Assembly: GCA_030616935.1 (NCBI GenBank)
Contig: JAUWWJ010000135.1
Location: 1 to 5,473 of the forward strand
Reading direction: 5' to 3'
DNA length: 5,473 nt
Source of the DNA: Planctomycetaceae bacterium
GTDB lineage: Bacteria > Planctomycetota > Planctomycetia > Pirellulales > UBA1268
Shown one piece after another: positions 1 through 5,473 of the stretch. How positions within the stretch are numbered: position 1 is the first letter of the stretch; every line of letters starts with the position of its first letter. Below the pieces are notes generated by a model. The model was given only the letters and a program-made list of their open reading frames with translations. It made no database searches and was not told where the DNA came from. Position numbers and translations under genes: made by a program.

Positions 1-1532
1 ATGCCAACCGTTGCTCCCCCCGCCGAGGCTACATGAGCTAATAGACGGGTAACTGTTGTTTTTCCATTTGTACCGGTCACTGCTGCAACAGGAATCCTAC
101 CATCATCGCCGGCTGTGAAAAGCGTATCGATGATAGCTGAACCAACGTCCCGTGATCCTCCAACCGTTGGCTCCAGATGCATCCGAAGCCCGGGGCACGC
201 ATTAATTTCAACAACACCGCCATGCTGGGCACTTAGAGGCTGATCAATACGTGTTGCCATAATATCAACACCAGCAATATCCAGCCCAACAACTCGCACC
301 GCATCAATAGCAAGCCGAATTGTATTTGGATGAACTAGATCTGTGACATCCTCAGCTGTGCCTCCAGTACTCAGATTTGCATTCCGACGGAGAAGAACAA
401 GCTGCCCATCATTCGGGATCGATTCCTTTGAAAATCCTTGCTCGCGCAGGGCAACCTCAGCAGCGGCATCAAGGCATAAAAGAGAGAGTGATCCTGCATG
501 GTCATCGCAACGACGTGGATTCCTGTTCTCTTCCTGCACAAGCTTTTCAATCGTCGAACTACCATCACCTGTAATGCAAGGTGCACAACGACGTGCCGCT
601 GCAATAAGCTCACCACCAATGACTAACAGCCGATAATCATCACCTGCCAGACAACGCTTAACGACAACCTCTTCCTCCTCAGAAATCGCTACACTATATG
701 CTTGAAACACCTCGTCCTGAGTTGTCAATCCAACCGAAACACCTCGACCCTGATTGCCGCAACGAGGCTTGATGACTACTGGTAAGCCAATTTCCGTCGC
801 CACTTGCCAAGCTTCTTCAGTGGAGAAAACTGGTTTCCCTTTTGCAACTGGAATACCGGCTTCTTCAAGCAAGCCTCGAGTCAATTCCTTGTCTTGCGCA
901 ATTGTCTCACTGACAGCCGATGTCTGGTCGGTCTCAGCCGCAATAATCCGACGCTGCTTGGACCCAATTCCAAGCCGGACAAGTGACCCCTCACTTAGCC
1001 TACGTACGGGTATGTCCCGATGACGTGCAGCTTCCACGATTGACCTGGTACTCGGACCAAGTTGTTCGACAAGCAACTTCTCCCGCAAACTTTCTACGGT
1101 TTGTCCAACATCAAAATGACTTCCCTCTATGGCAGCAACAAGGAGTGCGTGTGCTGCATTCAAACAATGTATTGCAAACTCTTCTTCCTTATATTCAATG
1201 ATGACGTTGTAGACACCATGTTTTTTCGTTTCGTGTGCCCTACCGTATCCAACTTCTGTACCAGCAAGTGATTGAAGTTCGAGTGTCACATGCTCAAGAA
1301 CATGCCCCATCCAGGTACCAGTGCGTAATCGTTCAAAAAATCCACCACGCTCACCAATCGAGCAACGATGCTCGATCATTGTCGGCAACCATTTCATCAA
1401 TCGTTCATTAAAACCAGCAAGCTTATGTGAGGGATATTCCTCAAGCCACCCGAGATCAACACGGACTTCAAGAACAGGAAAACGGGCCCACTGATTAGGA
1501 CCTCGAAGAACTTTTATCTTGTCAATATTCAT
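1..1532 (-). CDS. cphA: Cyanophycin synthetase, N-terminal 510 residues (C-terminus beyond left edge)
   Basis: Makes cyanophycin, a cytoplasmic nitrogen-storage polymer, by ATP-dependent addition of Asp to the backbone and Arg to its side chains. Translating the minus strand gives one unbroken frame to the window edge. Residues 1-160 are the family N-terminal domain (VLRGPNQW near residue 8). Residues 190-220 carry GSKQRRIIAAETDQTSA and IAQDKELT, typical of the family. The ATP-grasp domain follows, with VIKPRCGNQGRGV (253-265) and EINACPGLRMHLEP (442-455). The Mur-ligase-like domain begins with an intact P-loop GTNGKTT (487-493). The family is about 870-900 residues, so roughly 40% is missing. 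The intact P-loop favours a CphA1-type enzyme over CphA2, whose C-terminal ATP site is degenerate. The start is the only ATG after an in-frame TGA at 1560-1562. No Shine-Dalgarno is evident. Divergent from the ABC/DUF1854 pair. The family call is very secure. Confidence 0.96.
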   Translation of the reverse strand, partial: MNIDKIKVLRGPNQWARFPVLEVRVDLGWLEEYPSHKLAGFNERLMKWLPTMIEHRCSIGERGGFFERLRTGTWMGHVLEHVTLELQSLAGTEVGYGRAHETKKHGVYNVIIEYKEEEFAIHCLNAAHALLVAAIEGSHFDVGQTVESLREKLLVEQLGPSTRSIVEAARHRDIPVRRLSEGSLVRLGIGSKQRRIIAAETDQTSAVSETIAQDKELTRGLLEEAGIPVAKGKPVFSTEEAWQVATEIGLPVVIKPRCGNQGRGVSVGLTTQDEVFQAYSVAISEEEEVVVKRCLAGDDYRLLVIGGELIAAARRCAPCITGDGSSTIEKLVQEENRNPRRCDDHAGSLSLLCLDAAAEVALREQGFSKESIPNDGQLVLLRRNANLSTGGTAEDVTDLVHPNTIRLAIDAVRVVGLDIAGVDIMATRIDQPLSAQHGGVVEINACPGLRMHLEPTVGGSRDVGSAIIDTLFTAGDDGRIPVAAVTGTNGKTTVTRLLAHVASAGGATVG

Positions 1533-1957
1533 AAGCGGAAGGCACCACAGGAGAATTCGTCAGAATGAATCAGAGGAGAGTGTTGGGTTATTGAAATGAG
1601 GATTTTGGATAAACAATGCCTGACAGGAGGCTGTTAGTCTTGAAGCCTCTTTGCTTACAAGCACCATGCTCGAAGCAAAACGCTCACCATGACGTAGCGG
1701 TGCCGAATTCTGTGAAAGGAGGCGGGGGAACACATATGCCATGTATTTCTCGGATTCTTTCCAGCAAGCTTTCGCTTGAATGAACCGTGTTACGATACTA
1801 TTTGGCGATTCCAATTCCAAGTTTTAATCCTTCAATCTCGATCTACTAATCCTCGGTTTTGAGTATTTCGCACGAAACCAGATTGAAAAGAACGCTGTTT
1901 GAACCGAAGTTACTGAAGAAGCTCCGTCGTTGGATTGGATTTCTAGGATACTCTGAT

Positions 1958-1975
1958 ATGCATAATGTGTGCCAA
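1958..1975 (-). promoter_or_regulatory. Candidate sigma-54 (RpoN) -24/-12 promoter facing cphA
   Basis: The minus strand reads TTGGCACACATTATGCAT. The TTGGCAC block matches the -24 element exactly. GG and GC are separated by exactly 10 bases, the diagnostic sigma-54 spacing. The -12 block is ATGCA against consensus TTGCA. Transcription would begin near 1948, giving a leader of about 415 bases before the cphA ATG, which is long. RpoN often serves nitrogen-related genes, so a cyanophycin synthetase target is plausible; that link is inference. No matching NtrC-type enhancer pair was recognised upstream. Confidence 0.5.
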
Positions 1976-2127
1976 AAATAAGCAAATCCTCACTGCTGCA
2001 TCATGAGAAATAGTTGGCGATGACTCAAATACCCTCTTTCCTGCCCAATTTCGACAATCTTCAGAATTGCCTCGAAACCAATTTAAATCATACTCTGACG
2101 CTTCCTGCAATTTCAGTCGGTAGGTTT

Positions 2128-2157
2128 TTCACACAGCGAGGCACCATTGTGTGTAAT
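2128..2157 (+). promoter_or_regulatory. Candidate sigma-70 type promoter for the ABC transporter/DUF1854 genes
   Basis: TTCACA (2128-2133, five of six matches to TTGACA) is followed after 18 bases by TGTAAT (2152-2157, five of six matches to TATAAT). Transcription would start near 2164, leaving an untranslated leader of about 55 bases before the ATG at 2220. Position and orientation suit the downstream gene. A second, weaker pair upstream is TTGGAT (1930-1935) and TGATAT (1954-1959), 18 bases apart. Found by eye only. Confidence 0.4.
2130..2153. repeat. Inverted repeat CACACA-N12-TGTGTG inside the promoter spacer
   Basis: CACACA (2130-2135) and TGTGTG (2148-2153) are perfect complements separated by 12 bases. 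Past one mismatch on each side the symmetry continues (TT at 2127-2128 with AA at 2155-2156). The repeat overlaps both the -35 and -10 hexamers, where a dimeric repressor would block RNA polymerase. It also lies about 170 bases upstream of the -24 element facing cphA, within the usual range for an enhancer site. Operator function is inference. Confidence 0.35.
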
Positions 2158-2219
2158 TTCTATACAGGACTCGTCAGCGATTCCCTACGCTTTCAGCAAA
2201 GTATGTTACAGCATCTGCA

Positions 2220-4496
2220 ATGCGAATAAATATGCCACCAGCTGAATCCTTTGATCGTGCCGGCTCCAAAACATCAGAGACTTTGCTGGCATGCTGTCAT
2301 ATCAATCTTGATGATAAAGCACAGTTCGGTTCGAGCTGGTTGGCAATCTCTACGGCGGCCCTGTACTCAGGAAAAGGTCGCCCTCCCACGACCCAACATC
2401 TTATTGACGAATGCAAAAGCCACGCACAACATTGCTGGCCACTACAAAAAGATCTTCACCTGACCCTGACGAATCGACCTACGATTGGCCAAATTGAACT
2501 GCGCGCGGGTCAAGAAGTTCTTAAATGTTGGAAATTTAGTGCTGGAATCACACCTGATGTTGAACGACTGATTGATAGTTTTGAAACAGCACGCGACGAT
2601 TTGTTCATAAGTAATAAATTGCCTTTGAAGCCGAACTCAAGTGGGGATAGCCCCTCTCCCAATGCATCAAAAAAAATTACAACGGGATCATTTGCTGCAC
2701 TTATTAGGGTACTCAGCTTTGCCGGTCCATATTGGCGGGTTGTCGCGATCGGGACTGTACTTGCGCTTGCCACTACGTTTGCCAGCCTCGTACCTCCATA
2801 TCTCACAATGCCACTTGTTGACAGGGTACTCATACCACAGCAATCTGGAGAGCATGTAGCTATTGGAGCCGCCCTGCCGTACCTTGCTGGTCTCGCTGCA
2901 GCAGCCATTCTTGCTTCTTCTCTTGGATGGGGACGGACATGGATACTTGCCTGGGTCAGTGAACGCATCACCGCAGACATGCGAATTCGTACCTATGCTC
3001 ACGTGCAGTCATTATCACTCGATTTTTTTGCCACCCGACGAACCGGCGACCTCATTTCAAGAATTGGGAGTGATACTGAGCGGCTGAACAACTATGTATC
3101 GATAAGCCTGATCGATTTTTTCTCAAATCTGCTTCTCGTGGTATTTACTTCCATTGTTCTATTTACGATTTCTCCGCTGCTTGCAGTGATGACTCTTGTA
3201 CCGTTTCCTTTTGTCATTTGGCTTGTCTACTCTGTCCGTGGCAGATTGCACCAAGGATTTTCTCGTAGCCGTATTGCCTGGGCTGATATGACGAGTGTTT
3301 TAGCCGATACGATTCCAGGAATCCGCGTTGTAAAGGCATTTGCTCAAGAGAAGCGAGAGATCAGTCGATTCAGGCGTGCGAATCATCGTGTTCTTGAGGC
3401 GAATGACCATGTCAACATTACGTGGAGTTACTTTGGCCCGCTCGTCACACTATTCAGTGAATTTGGAATTCTTGTCATTTGGGCAAGCGGGGTGTGGTTA
3501 GTTTTCAATAACACTGTCACTGTTGGGACATTAACCGCTTTCCTCGCCTACATATCACGGTTTTATGGCAAGGTTGAATCCATGGTGCGGATGGTTCCTG
3601 CAACACAACGGGCGGCTGCAAGCGCACAAAGAATTTGTGACCTTCTTGACTGCCACCCGACAGTCGCGGAGCCCGCTGTTCCGCATCAAATTGAACACTT
3701 CAAAGGCCAGATTGATTTACAGGATATTCATTTCCGTTATGGCAACCGCGAAGTCATTCATGGAATTACCCTCACTATTGAAGCAGGAGAAATGATCGGG
3801 CTGGTTGGAACAAGCGGCGCGGGAAAAACAACACTCGCCAATCTTATCTGTCGTTTTCACGATCCAATTAGTGGCTCTATCTGTGTTGATGGAATAGATC
3901 TTCGTAAACTTGCACTCAATAACTACCGACGACATATCGGATGCGTTTTGCAGGAACCCTTTCTTTTCTTTGGCTCGATAGCCGAAAATATTGCCTACGG
4001 ACGACCAGAGGCGTCGCGAGAAGAAATTGTTGCTGCCGCCCGAGCTGCCGGAGCACATGAATTTATCCTTCGTCTTCCTCATGCATACGACTCACGGGTC
4101 GGTGAACGCGGAGCCCAACTCTCCGGTGGCGAACGACAGCGGATTTCAATTGCTCGAGCACTTTTAGTTGACCCTGCAATACTTATCCTTGATGAAGCGA
4201 CATCGAGTGTTGATGCTGAGACTGAATCAGTTATTCAGCACGCAATCGAGAAACTTGTGACTGGCCGAACCACGATAGCAATTGCCCATAGACTTGCCAC
4301 GCTTCGCCGAGCAGATCGTTTAGTTGTCCTTGAGCATGGTCAGATTGTTGAAATTGGTACGCATGATGAACTACTTGCTATTGGCGGAACCTACGCCCGC
4401 CTTTACCAGACCCAAATTATTGACAATCACAAACAAGACATCACTGTAAAAACTCCATACGAAACTGAATCTACCACAGAAGAAAAAACATTTTGA
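2220..4496 (+). CDS. Cyanophycin-associated ABC half-exporter with N-terminal extra domain
   Basis: A 758-residue fused permease-ATPase of the MsbA-like exporter type, expected to work as a homodimer in the inner membrane. Residues 1-125 are a soluble domain, followed by a Ser/Pro/Lys-rich linker (about 130-152). The six-helix membrane domain spans about 165-455, with helices near 170-192, 215-237, 294-316, 318-338, 408-429 and 432-449. The ATPase domain spans about 497-735. All motifs are intact: Walker A GTSGAGKT (530-537), Q-loop Q578, signature LSGGE (634-638), Walker B ILILDE (654-659), D-loop D665 and H-loop H690. The tail is acidic. An in-frame stop lies about 65 bases upstream with no alternative start between, so translation begins at 2220 or at the ATG at 2232. 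No Shine-Dalgarno is visible. The N-terminal domain, the DUF1854 neighbour and cphA identify it as the cyanophycin-associated type. The substrate is unknown. Confidence 0.93.
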   Translation: MRINMPPAESFDRAGSKTSETLLACCHINLDDKAQFGSSWLAISTAALYSGKGRPPTTQHLIDECKSHAQHCWPLQKDLHLTLTNRPTIGQIELRAGQEVLKCWKFSAGITPDVERLIDSFETARDDLFISNKLPLKPNSSGDSPSPNASKKITTGSFAALIRVLSFAGPYWRVVAIGTVLALATTFASLVPPYLTMPLVDRVLIPQQSGEHVAIGAALPYLAGLAAAAILASSLGWGRTWILAWVSERITADMRIRTYAHVQSLSLDFFATRRTGDLISRIGSDTERLNNYVSISLIDFFSNLLLVVFTSIVLFTISPLLAVMTLVPFPFVIWLVYSVRGRLHQGFSRSRIAWADMTSVLADTIPGIRVVKAFAQEKREISRFRRANHRVLEANDHVNITWSYFGPLVTLFSEFGILVIWASGVWLVFNNTVTVGTLTAFLAYISRFYGKVESMVRMVPATQRAAASAQRICDLLDCHPTVAEPAVPHQIEHFKGQIDLQDIHFRYGNREVIHGITLTIEAGEMIGLVGTSGAGKTTLANLICRFHDPISGSICVDGIDLRKLALNNYRRHIGCVLQEPFLFFGSIAENIAYGRPEASREEIVAAARAAGAHEFILRLPHAYDSRVGERGAQLSGGERQRISIARALLVDPAILILDEATSSVDAETESVIQHAIEKLVTGRTTIAIAHRLATLRRADRLVVLEHGQIVEIGTHDELLAIGGTYARLYQTQIIDNHKQDITVKTPYETESTTEEKTF

Positions 4497-4502
4497 CTGC
4501 GA

Positions 4503-4524
4503 GTGAATTCCTCGTGACATTCAC
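4503..4524. repeat. Inverted repeat between the ABC and DUF1854 genes
   Basis: GTGAAT (4503-4508) and ATTCAC (4519-4524) are perfect complements around a 10-base loop. They fill most of the 37-base gap between the ABC stop codon and the DUF1854 start. No T-run follows, so it is not an intrinsic terminator. It could affect mRNA processing or DUF1854 translation, or be chance given the 6-bp stem. Confidence 0.3.
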
Positions 4525-4533
4525 ATACAGAGA

Positions 4534-5019
4534 ATGCCGAACGTACTTTATATGAATATCAACGACTGTAGATTCACGTGTTCATCAGACGAGAAAGTTA
4601 CCTTGCTTACACCCGCAGGTGATCGCCATGTAGCAGTCCGCATTGTACGAGCATTTCCGTTCACTGCTGCTGATGGGCCAGTCGCTGTTGTCGACAGCAA
4701 CGGTCATGAAATTATCTGGATTAAGGACCCTGATTCACTTTCATTGACCCATCAACAATTTATTCAAAGCCAATTAGAACGAGAAGAATTCCTACCACGG
4801 ATTCATTTCATTGAGTCGGTATCAAGAGGAACACCCCGTCAGTGGAATGTCGCTACCGACCGAGGGCAGAATTCTTTTGAACAAGCCTCGTCTGACGGGG
4901 TTATCTGGCATCCTGACGGGAGCGTCTCCATCACTGATTGTGATGGCATTTGCTACCTTATCCCAGCTGTCCAGAAACTGGACAGACGTAGCCGAAGGCT
5001 TCTCGAGCGGTATAGCTAG
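4534..5019 (+). CDS. DUF1854 family protein, cyanophycin metabolism-associated
   Basis: A complete 161-residue soluble protein with no signal peptide or membrane segment. It resembles the DUF1854 family as I know it. A strand-rich start includes VRIVRAFPF (35-43). VVDSNGHEIIWI (52-63) follows, then a helical stretch ending EREEFLPRI (82-90). The core carries a Trp-Asn-Val/TDRG motif (104-111), and a basic C-terminus has LDRRSRRLLERY (149-160). Proteobacterial members sit beside a cyanophycin-linked ABC transporter and cphA, as here. The biochemical role is unknown; a cytoplasmic partner of the transporter is a reasonable inference. It starts 37 bases after the ABC stop and is probably co-transcribed. 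The start at 4534 is taken as the first ATG; an in-frame ATG at 4552 is an alternative, since neither has a clear Shine-Dalgarno. Confidence 0.88.
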   Translation: MPNVLYMNINDCRFTCSSDEKVTLLTPAGDRHVAVRIVRAFPFTAADGPVAVVDSNGHEIIWIKDPDSLSLTHQQFIQSQLEREEFLPRIHFIESVSRGTPRQWNVATDRGQNSFEQASSDGVIWHPDGSVSITDCDGICYLIPAVQKLDRRSRRLLERYS

Positions 5020-5110
5020 CAGAAAATGCCGCCCTCTTTGACCAATCCCTCTCACCTACCAGCTCTTATTTAAACTGGATGGAATACGCCGTTCATACGG
5101 ACTGGAGCCT

Positions 5111-5130
5111 CATTTTTTCGAGAAAAAATG
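5111..5130. repeat. AT-rich perfect hairpin downstream of the DUF1854 gene
   Basis: CATTTTTT (5111-5118), loop CGAG, AAAAAATG (5123-5130): an 8-bp perfect stem with a 4-base loop, 92 bases after the DUF1854 stop codon. The stem is nearly all A-T, so it is not a classic GC-rich intrinsic terminator. Because the arms are a T-run and an A-run, it could help end transcription in either direction. That role is uncertain. Confidence 0.35.
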
Positions 5131-5158
5131 CTCAAGAATCCTAACAATTCGGTTGAAA

Positions 5159-5190
5159 GACATTTCCAAGCAATTAGGCTCGGAAATGTC
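5159..5190. repeat. Strong interrupted hairpin upstream of the secreted protein gene
   Basis: GACATTTCC (5159-5167) pairs perfectly with GGAAATGTC (5182-5190). After one A/C mismatch, AGC (5169-5171) pairs with GCT (5178-5180) around the 6-base loop AATTAG. The hairpin totals 12 base pairs and ends 28 bases before the next ATG. No T-run follows directly, so it is more likely a leader element or operator than a terminator. A weak -35-like TTGAAA (5153-5158) abuts its left arm. Confidence 0.5.
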
Positions 5191-5206
5191 GTCGAGGTAC
5201 CTTTTC

Positions 5207-5210
5207 GGAG
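5207..5210 (+). promoter_or_regulatory. Ribosome binding site that sets the start at 5219
   Basis: GGAG lies 8 bases before the ATG at 5219. It is the only well-placed Shine-Dalgarno in front of a gene here, and it favours 5219 over the in-frame ATG at 5279. Confidence 0.5.
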
Positions 5211-5218
5211 TTTACGTG

Positions 5219-5473
5219 ATGGTTTCTTTCCAACGTTGTATTGCGCAGGCGTCGGTCAATCGTCTTCTTCCTTGCTTGATGAAAGCAGGAGTATCGCTCT
5301 GTGGCCTATCAGCTTTTCTTACTGCAACACCCAGTGCAGCTCAATGCTGCGGTCAGGCAATCACAGCACCGGTAGTTTCGCAGTCCTACCGTTTGGATTA
5401 CCAAACGGTGTATGACGAACAGAAGATGACTGCATACAAAATGACGTACGAGACGGTTTATGACACCAAGACG
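5219..5473 (+). CDS. Secreted planctomycete-type YxTVYD-repeat protein, N-terminal 85 residues
   Basis: The start of an exported protein, cut by the right edge. Residues 1-41 form a long signal peptide: an Arg/Lys-containing N-region (to K22), a hydrophobic core (AGVSLCGLSAFLTA, 23-36) and a likely cleavage site after PSAA (38-41). A Cys pair (43-44) and a short linker follow. From Y57 the sequence becomes a tandem repeat: YRLDYQTVYDEQKMTA, then YKMTYETVYDTKT to the edge. Similar Tyr/Val/Thr-rich repeats are, to my knowledge, typical of planctomycete surface or secreted proteins of unknown function. The ATG at 5219 has a GGAG at good spacing; an in-frame ATG at 5279 would give a shorter, more conventional signal peptide. 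It lies 199 bases after the DUF1854 gene, with hairpins between, so it is probably a separate unit unrelated to cyanophycin. Confidence 0.8.
   Translation, partial: MVSFQRCIAQASVNRLLPCLMKAGVSLCGLSAFLTATPSAAQCCGQAITAPVVSQSYRLDYQTVYDEQKMTAYKMTYETVYDTKT
5387..5473 (+). repeat. Tandem 16-residue coding repeat (YxTVYD unit)
   Basis: Codons from 5387 encode a 16-residue unit. A second copy starts at 5435 and is cut at the edge after 13 residues. Nine of the 13 aligned positions are identical or conservative (Y, R/K, L/M, Y, Q/E, T, V, Y, D). At the DNA level the copies differ at many codon positions, so the repeat is ancient or protein-selected rather than a recent duplication. Confidence 0.7.
5388..5409. 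repeat. Perfect inverted repeat inside the coding repeat
   Basis: ACCGTTTGG (5388-5396), loop ATTA (5397-5400), CCAAACGGT (5401-5409): a perfect 9-bp stem with a 4-base loop. It spans the codons for YRLDYQTV at the start of the first protein repeat. The symmetry is seen directly; any function is unknown. Confidence 0.5.

Larger units (their letters stand above)
1533..2219. other. Divergent intergenic region between cphA and the ABC transporter gene
   Basis: These 687 bases hold no gene I can recognise. Seen in it: a -24/-12 type promoter facing cphA (1958-1975), a -35/-10 type promoter facing the ABC gene (2128-2157), and an inverted repeat inside the latter. Small hairpins lie between the first promoter and cphA. 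One is CAAGC-GAAA-GCTTG on the minus strand (1765-1778), a GNRA-type tetraloop stem. Another is GAGGCT/AGCCTC (1627-1632 with 1644-1649). An unrecognised 86-codon minus-strand frame with a TTG start (1820-1560) lies in the same frame as cphA and ends 27 bases before its ATG. An unrecognised plus-strand frame (2014-2229) overlaps the ABC start. Neither is convincing as a gene. Confidence 0.6.

Noticed and set aside
343..1271. Several plus-strand frames of 60 to 97 codons opposite cphA
   Set aside because: They lie antisense to a clearly conserved coding frame and their translations look like no protein family; they are shadows.
1714..1755. Near-perfect Shine-Dalgarno GAAAGGAGG on the plus strand before ATGs at 1736 and 1741
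   Set aside because: Both starts lead to peptides of only 12 to 15 residues and the spacing is long. Most likely chance purine-rich sequence.
2014..2229. 71-codon plus-strand frame ending 10 bases inside the ABC gene
   Set aside because: It opens with TTG or ATG without a Shine-Dalgarno and resembles no family I know. The best promoter for the ABC gene lies inside it, which suggests non-coding sequence.
2510..3002. Minus-strand frames of 104 and 156 codons opposite the ABC gene
   Set aside because: Antisense to the membrane domain of a clear ABC exporter; composition is as expected from its reversed codons.
5089..5100. Small inverted repeat CCGT-TCAT-ACGG
   Set aside because: A 4-bp stem is expected by chance in a window of this size.
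5153..5180. Promoter-like TTGAAA and TAGGCT, 16 bases apart, before the secreted protein gene
   Set aside because: The -10 hexamer matches consensus at only three positions and sits in the hairpin; too weak to annotate.
5128..5415. 95-codon plus-strand frame overlapping the secreted protein start
   Set aside because: The +2 frame from 5219 has a Shine-Dalgarno, a signal peptide and the repeat motif running to the edge. This frame has none and stops at 5415.

Overview
The window looks like a chromosomal piece of a Planctomycetota bacterium, centred on a cyanophycin (multi-L-arginyl-poly-L-aspartate) locus. The lineage call rests on the partial gene at the right edge. It encodes an exported protein whose mature part opens into a Tyr/Val/Thr-rich tandem repeat (YxTVYD units) that I associate with planctomycete secreted proteins. 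Base composition is moderate (roughly half GC by eye). Three of the four genes lack a clear Shine-Dalgarno sequence, which also fits planctomycetes. No rRNA, tRNA, CRISPR array, insertion sequence or phage gene was seen.

Layout: (1) 1-1532, minus strand: N-terminal 510 codons of cyanophycin synthetase (cphA), running off the left edge. (2) 1533-2219: a 687-base divergent intergenic region. It holds a good -24/-12 (sigma-54 type) promoter facing cphA, and a good sigma-70 type promoter facing the rightward genes whose spacer carries an inverted repeat. (3) 2220-4496, plus strand: a complete 758-residue ABC half-exporter with an unusual N-terminal domain of about 150 residues. (4) 4534-5019, plus strand: a complete 161-residue DUF1854 protein, 37 bases downstream and probably co-transcribed. 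(5) 5020-5218: a short intergenic region with two hairpins. (6) 5219-5473, plus strand: the start of the secreted repeat protein.

How it fits together: the ABC transporter and DUF1854 protein match the pair that accompanies cyanophycin synthetase genes in proteobacteria ('cyanophycin metabolism-associated' ABC transporter and DUF1854 protein). Their exact function is not established. Here the pair is divergent from cphA, so one control region can set polymer synthesis (left) and the accessory pair (right). A sigma-54 type promoter suits nitrogen-responsive control of a nitrogen-storage polymer, but that is inference. The most interesting points are this control region, the N-terminal domain of the transporter, and the cluster of hairpins around the secreted protein gene.
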